This document shows, in pieces, positions 59,842 to 64,000 of a stretch of DNA of 64,000 bases; positions within the stretch are counted from its first letter, which is position 1; every line of letters starts with the position of its first letter. The stretch lies in NCBI RefSeq assembly GCF_040530035.1, contig NZ_JBEWCD010000001.1, positions 434,001 through 498,000 on the forward strand, read 5' to 3'. The stretch is from Roseibium sp. HPY-6. GTDB taxonomy: Bacteria > Pseudomonadota > Alphaproteobacteria > Rhizobiales > Stappiaceae. A program made the translations under genes and the position numbers. The notes under the pieces are model-generated. The model saw only the letters and a program-made list of their open reading frames with translations. It was not told the origin of the DNA and made no database searches.

Positions 59842-60444
59842 TTACTTCGTTGCAGCCTCATACAGCTCCAGGACATAGTCCCAGTTGACCATGCTGTCGA
59901 CAAACGCTTCCAGATACTTCGGCCGCGCATTGCGGTAGTCAATGTAATAGGAATGTTCCCAGACATCACAGCCAAGCACAGGCACAGCACCGTGAACCAG
60001 CGGGTTTTCACCGTTCGGTGTTTTCATGATTTCAAGTTTGCCGTCCTTGACAGCCAGCCACGCCCAGCCAGAACCGAACTGCCCGATGCCCGCGGCAATG
60101 AAATCTGCACGGAACTTGTCGTAACCGCCGAGGTCGCTATCGATCGCAGAAGCCAGGGCGCCCGGCAATGAGGTTCCACCGCCATCTTTCTTCATCCACT
60201 TCCAGAAATGAATGTGGTTGTAGTGCTGACCGGCGTTGTTGAACAAAGGCGCATTGGTGCCGAAGCTGCCCTTGACGATCTCTTCCAGCGATTTGCCTTC
60301 AAGGCCACTGCCGGCAAGCAGTTCATTGCCCTTGGTGACGTAGGCCTGATGGTGTTTGTCGTGGTGAAACTCAAGCGTTTCGGCGGACATGTAAGGTGCC
60401 AGCGCGTCATAAGCATACGGCAGGTCAGGCAATTCGAAAGACAT
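59842..60444 (-). CDS. sodB: Superoxide dismutase (Fe/Mn type)
   Basis: 200 aa from the ATG at 60444, with CTGAGGAGTTTGTC upstream; the longer frame is spurious. Metal ligands are in place: His27 in EFHHDKHHQAYV, the His in NNAGQHYNHIHFW, and Asp and His in DVWEHSYYIDY. FGSGWAWL and NARPKYL are family marks. Whether iron or manganese is bound cannot be settled from sequence alone, but the pattern is closer to alphaproteobacterial FeSOD. No signal peptide; it removes superoxide in the cytoplasm. A terminator follows. Confidence 0.95.
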   Translation of the reverse strand: MSFELPDLPYAYDALAPYMSAETLEFHHDKHHQAYVTKGNELLAGSGLEGKSLEEIVKGSFGTNAPLFNNAGQHYNHIHFWKWMKKDGGGTSLPGALASAIDSDLGGYDKFRADFIAAGIGQFGSGWAWLAVKDGKLEIMKTPNGENPLVHGAVPVLGCDVWEHSYYIDYRNARPKYLEAFVDSMVNWDYVLELYEAATK

Positions 60445-60819
60445 GACAAACTCCTCAGAAGGGTCGGGGACTGGCGAGCCCGCGCACCACCATGCGCGTG
60501 TCGCTTCGAGCGGCAAAATAGGATTCCAAGGGGCACACGGCAAGTTCGGAAGCGGAAAATAAAGTAATTTTTTCTTTTTTTTTGTAGCGGCGCGTGCCGA
60601 CCGAATTTCGTCGCACACTTTGCAGCTTCTATCGTGGTCTTCCAATTCATAAACGGCCGCCCGGTTTTCCTTTCTAAGCTCCGCTAACCACAAGGTCGGT
60701 GTCTTCGCCGGGGTTTGTAACCCGGCTTCATTGGCTGTAGCATCGCGAGTCAGTTGTTACTTCCCTTGAAGCTCCTTACGCCAAAAACCGCTCTTTGCCC
60801 GCTCGTTCCTGAGGACCGG
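60445..60819. other. Intergenic region between divergent sodB and MFS genes
   Basis: 375 bases with both divergent promoters expected. It contains an AT-rich stretch near 60560-60590 (a run of T's in both orders). No gene is supported. No Fur, Irr or RirA site was identified with confidence. Confidence 0.5.
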
Positions 60820-61995
60820 ATGTCGAGACAAGACCGTTCTCACTTGTTGCTTGCCTTTGGTGGATTGCTTTCACTCGCTGCGGCAATGGGCATTGGCCGG
60901 TTTGTCTACACACCAATCCTGCCTTTCATGTCTGAAGGGCTGGGTCTTCCAGCAAATGACGCTGGACTCATCGCGTCCGCGAACTTTCTTGGCTACCTGA
61001 CGGGAGCGCTTGCGGGCGCAGCGAGATCGCTTCCGGGAAATCCCCGGCATTGGTTCCTTGGCGGTCTGCTGGGCAGCGCAGCTACAAGCATTGCGATGGC
61101 GCTGACGACAGATCTGACGGCGTTTTTGGTCCTGCGTTTCCTGAGTGGCATTGCAAGCGCATTCGTTCTCGTTTTTTCAACAACCCTGGTTCTTGAACGG
61201 CTGAATGCAAGCGGACGCGCGGGATTGTCGGCGCTTCATTTTGCCGGTGTAGGCTCCGGCATTGCGTTTTCTGCACTGATGATCACCGTTCTGTCGCATT
61301 ATTCGTCTGACTGGCGCTACCTATGGATTGCAAGCGGCCTCGCGACACTTGCCTTTTTTGCAATTGCAGCACGGCTCGTGCCACCTCCGCCCAGGCAGGC
61401 CGCAGTGAACCCCACAGAAAATCGGCGGTCTGAGACCGGGGAACGCAAACTGAGCAGCGGCCTAGTCCGGCTCGTTGCCGCCTATGGTCTGTTCGGTTTT
61501 GGATATGTCATCACGGCAACCTTTGTCTCTGCGATTGCACGCTCTGATCCGTTGCTTCAGTCCAGCGAGCAATTCGTGTGGCTGATCGTTGGCCTGACCG
61601 CCGCACCTTCGATTTACGCATGGAACAAGGTGGCCTTAAAGACAGGCGCACGAAAGGCGTTCGCACTCGCATGCGTGCTGGAGTCGGCAGGCGTTGCCAT
61701 GACGGTAGTCAGTTCTCTGCCCGCGCTGTTCCTGCTGGGTGCCGGCCTGCTTGGCGGCACATTCATGGGGATCACGGCGCTCGGTCTCATGGAAGGCCGC
61801 CGACAGACACAATCGGGCGGGCCAGCTGCTGTCAGGCAGATGCTTGCTATCCTGACCGCCAGTTTCGGGCTCGGGCAGGTTGCCGGTCCCTGGTTTGCGG
61901 GGATACTGCATGCGGCAACCGGATCATTCGAAGCGCCATCGCTTGCCGCAGCCGCGGCATTGCTGGTCGCCGCTGCGCTGATTGTCCGCGAGTGA
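60820..61995 (+). CDS. YbfB/YjiJ family MFS transporter
   Basis: 391 aa from the ATG at 60820 (GAGGACCGG directly upstream; spacing is short). Twelve membrane segments. SLAAAMGIGRFVYTPILPFM is the family signature, and SANFLGYLTGALAGAA and GLSALHFAGVGSGIAFSALM follow. The family exports or imports unknown small molecules. It is divergent from sodB and convergent with the aminotransferase gene. Confident on the family, not on substrate. Confidence 0.88.
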   Translation: MSRQDRSHLLLAFGGLLSLAAAMGIGRFVYTPILPFMSEGLGLPANDAGLIASANFLGYLTGALAGAARSLPGNPRHWFLGGLLGSAATSIAMALTTDLTAFLVLRFLSGIASAFVLVFSTTLVLERLNASGRAGLSALHFAGVGSGIAFSALMITVLSHYSSDWRYLWIASGLATLAFFAIAARLVPPPPRQAAVNPTENRRSETGERKLSSGLVRLVAAYGLFGFGYVITATFVSAIARSDPLLQSSEQFVWLIVGLTAAPSIYAWNKVALKTGARKAFALACVLESAGVAMTVVSSLPALFLLGAGLLGGTFMGITALGLMEGRRQTQSGGPAAVRQMLAILTASFGLGQVAGPWFAGILHAATGSFEAPSLAAAAALLVAAALIVRE

Positions 61996-62006
61996 CGATC
62001 ACCCGC

Positions 62007-62870
62007 TCACTTGTGCGAGAAGTCCCAATAAAGATCGCGCGCACGCGCGGCGACGGGGCCGGGTTGCAGATCGCGTTTCTCGATACGCTTGACCGGCGTG
62101 ACCTTGCTGTAATTGCCCGTTGAGAAAATCTCGTCAGCATCGAGAAATTCGTCATAATGCATTGTGCGCTCGAATACGTCGTATCCGTCAGCACGCAGCA
62201 ATTGGATCACGCGCTGCCGTGTGATGCCGTTTAAAAACGTTCCGTTCGGGCTTGGCGTATGTACCTGGCCGTCCTTTGCCATAAAGATGTTCGCTGATGT
62301 CAATTCCGCGACGTTGCCGACCATATCCCGCACGACCGCGTTGTCGAACCCCCGTTCCTTGGCCTCAAGCATTGCCCGCGCATTGTTGGGATAAAGACAG
62401 CCTGCCTTGGCATTGACGGGCATGCATTCCATTGTCGGTCGCCTGTAAGGCGAAAGCGTAATGCTCATGGCGGCGTCTTTTGGTGCCATCGGCGCATCAA
62501 ACAGGCACAGGCAGAAACGGGTGCTTTCGGGATCGCCCGTTATGACACCAGGTCCATCGGACTCCGCCCAGTACATCGGCTTGACGTATATGTGCTGATC
62601 GCTGTCGAATTTCGCGCAACCCTCACGCGTTAATTCAACCATTTCTCCGACCTGCATAGTCGGTTTCATACCAAGTGCAAGTGCAGAATCGTTCACGCGT
62701 TTGCAGTGAAGGTCGATGTCGGGCATGACGCCTTCGAAGAACCGACCGCCGTCGAATACGCTCGAACCGAGCCAGGAAGCGTGCGTGCGCGGTCCCATAA
62801 TCGGCGGGTTCCCCTCGTGCCAGGTTCCGTCAATCCAGGTCCACGTATCGCTCCATCCGCTCATCGCCAT
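62007..62870 (-). CDS. Class IV aminotransferase (branched-chain amino acid aminotransferase-like)
   Basis: 287 aa from the ATG at 62870 (AAGGGA close upstream; an ATG at 62864 has better spacing). Fold-type IV PLP enzyme: VFDGGRFFEGVMPDIDLHCK, the PLP lysine region PVNAKAGCLYPNNARAML, and the phosphate-binding ELTSANIFMAKDG followed by GTFLNGITRQRVIQLL. It transfers amino groups between branched-chain amino acids and 2-oxoglutarate, or a related amine. Paralogs are common in this group, so a specific role is not assigned. Confidence 0.9.
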   Translation of the reverse strand: MAMSGWSDTWTWIDGTWHEGNPPIMGPRTHASWLGSSVFDGGRFFEGVMPDIDLHCKRVNDSALALGMKPTMQVGEMVELTREGCAKFDSDQHIYVKPMYWAESDGPGVITGDPESTRFCLCLFDAPMAPKDAAMSITLSPYRRPTMECMPVNAKAGCLYPNNARAMLEAKERGFDNAVVRDMVGNVAELTSANIFMAKDGQVHTPSPNGTFLNGITRQRVIQLLRADGYDVFERTMHYDEFLDADEIFSTGNYSKVTPVKRIEKRDLQPGPVAARARDLYWDFSHK

Positions 62871-63180
62871 TCCCTTTTCTTCCGGCCTGTGCGCTCTCGT
62901 GTGAGCCAACACCTGCAAACTCCCCAGGTCAATAGCCTACCCGATGGAAGGAGAAATTTGCCGCTTATCTTTCTCACATGGGCGTAACACGGGATAAAAC
63001 TTAGCGGTAAGCGTGCAATTTCGGGAAATTATTTGCAATCGTGCCTGGTTATGCAATCGCAAACGGAATGCAACCGTGCCGGTGCAGCTTGGCCAGACGA
63101 AGTTCAGATATGGCAATCGCTCATTGACAGATCCGTGAATTTGTTCACTATATGTTCCTGTTTTCTCGAAAGGAAGATCA
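62871..63180. other. Intergenic region between aminotransferase and VOC genes
   Basis: 310 bases between divergent starts. No gene. Its only clear mark is AAAGGAAGATC, the Shine-Dalgarno of the VOC gene. Confidence 0.5.
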
Positions 63181-63615
63181 ATGGAACAACGTATTTCGAT
63201 GACAACGTTGGCAGTGCCCGACGTTGCAGAGGCGCGCCGGTTCTTCGAAGACGGACTTGGCTGGCAGGTAAATGCCGCCCCCTCGCCTGACGTCGTCTTT
63301 TTTCAGATCATCGGGGCCGTATTTGCGCTTTACAGCCGCGATGCTCTGGAACGGGAGATCGGCCAGGAGGTGACGAAGCAGACCAGCGGTGCCATCACAC
63401 TTGCCTGGAACGCGCGATCGGAAGAAGAGGTTGATGCCGCGTTCAATCTGGCGGTCACTGCCGGAGGCAAGATCGTAAAGCGCCCCGACAAGGCTTTTTG
63501 GGGCGGATACTCATCCTATGTCGAGGTTCCAGGAGGCCATCTTCTCGAGATTGCTTACAATCCCTTTTGGCAGATTGAAGAAGATGGCGCGATAAAGTTG
63601 CCCCCTGCGCAATAG
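63181..63615 (+). CDS. VOC family protein (glyoxalase/bleomycin-resistance fold)
   Basis: 144 aa with CGAAAGGAAGATCA before the ATG. Two beta-alpha-beta-beta-beta units: MTTLAVPDVAEARRFFEDGL and then AWNARSEEEVDAAFNLAVTA. VEVPGGHLLEIAYNPFW is the family end pattern, with the final Glu as a possible metal ligand. The members vary from glyoxalase to dioxygenase and binding proteins; function is not assignable here. Together with the haloacid-dehalogenase gene 103 bases on, it may form a unit. Confidence 0.88.
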   Translation: MEQRISMTTLAVPDVAEARRFFEDGLGWQVNAAPSPDVVFFQIIGAVFALYSRDALEREIGQEVTKQTSGAITLAWNARSEEEVDAAFNLAVTAGGKIVKRPDKAFWGGYSSYVEVPGGHLLEIAYNPFWQIEEDGAIKLPPAQ

Positions 63616-63718
63616 GAATTCGTGCGTTAAACTTTTGTCGAACGCGCGCGCGCTTGACGCAATGGCTGTCGCAAGGTTTTCTTCCGGCGATTTGAAACCC
63701 TGAAAAGGAATCTGGCCC

Positions 63719-64000
63719 ATGGCGCACGCGGCGTTTGTATTCGATGCATATGGCACTTTGTTCGATGTCCATGCAGCCGTGCGCAAGCACGCGGAAAAAC
63801 TGGGGCCGGACGCACAAAGACTGTCGTCCATTTGGCGCGAAAAACAGTTGGAGTATTCTTGGGTCCGTGCGCTGATGGGCCAATACAAGGACTTCTGGGA
63901 ACTCACCCAGGAAGGTCTGGATACGGCATTCGCGCTGGTTCCGAGCGCAGACCGGTCCTTGAAAAGCGATCTGTTAAACGCCTATTGGGAACTGGATTGC
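63719..64000 (+). CDS. Haloacid dehalogenase type II (HAD family), 5' part
   Basis: 94 codons from the ATG at 63719, then the window ends. The HAD nucleophile motif is FVFDAYGTLFDVHAAV with Asp9. Then WREKQLEYSWVRALMGQYKD plus FWELT is the type II 2-haloacid dehalogenase cap signature. These enzymes hydrolyse L-2-haloacids to D-2-hydroxy acids. The 3' half is outside the window. Confidence 0.88.
   Translation, partial: MAHAAFVFDAYGTLFDVHAAVRKHAEKLGPDAQRLSSIWREKQLEYSWVRALMGQYKDFWELTQEGLDTAFALVPSADRSLKSDLLNAYWELDC

Noticed and set aside
1..64000. CRISPR array
   Set aside because: No regularly spaced repeats of 24-40 bases were found, and no cas genes.

Overview
The window looks like the chromosome of a marine alphaproteobacterium in the Hyphomicrobiales, most like the Roseibium/Labrenzia/Stappia group. 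This is inferred from family content: a MucR regulator beside SufE and a DUF5330 protein, DUF1491 and DUF2336 proteins, an alphaproteobacterial YcgN protein, a seven-gene Mnh/Mrp antiporter, and a VPLPA-type C-terminal sorting signal. No rRNA, tRNA, transposase, integrase or CRISPR array was seen.

Layout. 1-9.1 kb: envelope and redox genes (an MsrQ-like membrane protein cut by the window edge, L,D-transpeptidase, YceI, orphan amino-acid binding protein, flavin reductase, P1-family peptidase, DUF3833, MltF-like lytic transglycosylase), then a divergent TetR/NAD(P)H-oxidoreductase pair that shares two palindromic operators. 9.1-20.1 kb: YcgN, a class A penicillin-binding protein coupled to DUF1214 and DUF1254 proteins, a TPR-sulfotransferase, a lipoprotein, DUF2336, DUF1491, a peptidoglycan-binding membrane protein and a sensor kinase that seems to have lost its catalytic residues. 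20.3-28.3 kb: DUF5330, SufE, MucR and the mnhABCDEFG operon. 28.7-35.8 kb: a PAS-GGDEF protein with a degenerate GGDEF motif, MsrB, MAPEG and XRE genes, an FG-GAP-like protein, a divergent YtfH/QorB pair with a clear operator, and an MFS carrier. 35.7-39.5 kb: a cobalamin-riboswitch operon encoding DUF1636 and a FecCD-type ABC importer, with a Zur-like palindrome between the riboswitch and the structural genes.

39.7-42.9 kb holds an orphan ABC_sub_bind protein and a Na/Pi-cotransporter-like protein with a STAS protein. 42.9-51.3 kb is an AT-richer accessory island. It contains about a dozen small, mostly unrecognised membrane or secreted proteins, nearly all on the minus strand. Several share one repeated Shine-Dalgarno leader (about AGTGACTCATAAGGAGCC). 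One is broken by a 7-T run. A globin-coupled chemoreceptor lies in the opposite direction. 51.3-64 kb returns to ordinary chromosome: oligopeptidase B, a dipeptide-type binding protein, a LysR/monooxygenase/RidA group, GNAT, two c-type cytochromes, SodB, a YbfB-type MFS carrier, a class IV aminotransferase, a VOC protein and the start of a haloacid dehalogenase.

All family assignments come from reading protein sequences by eye; no database search was run. Starts were moved to internal codons where a Shine-Dalgarno sequence or family length supported it.
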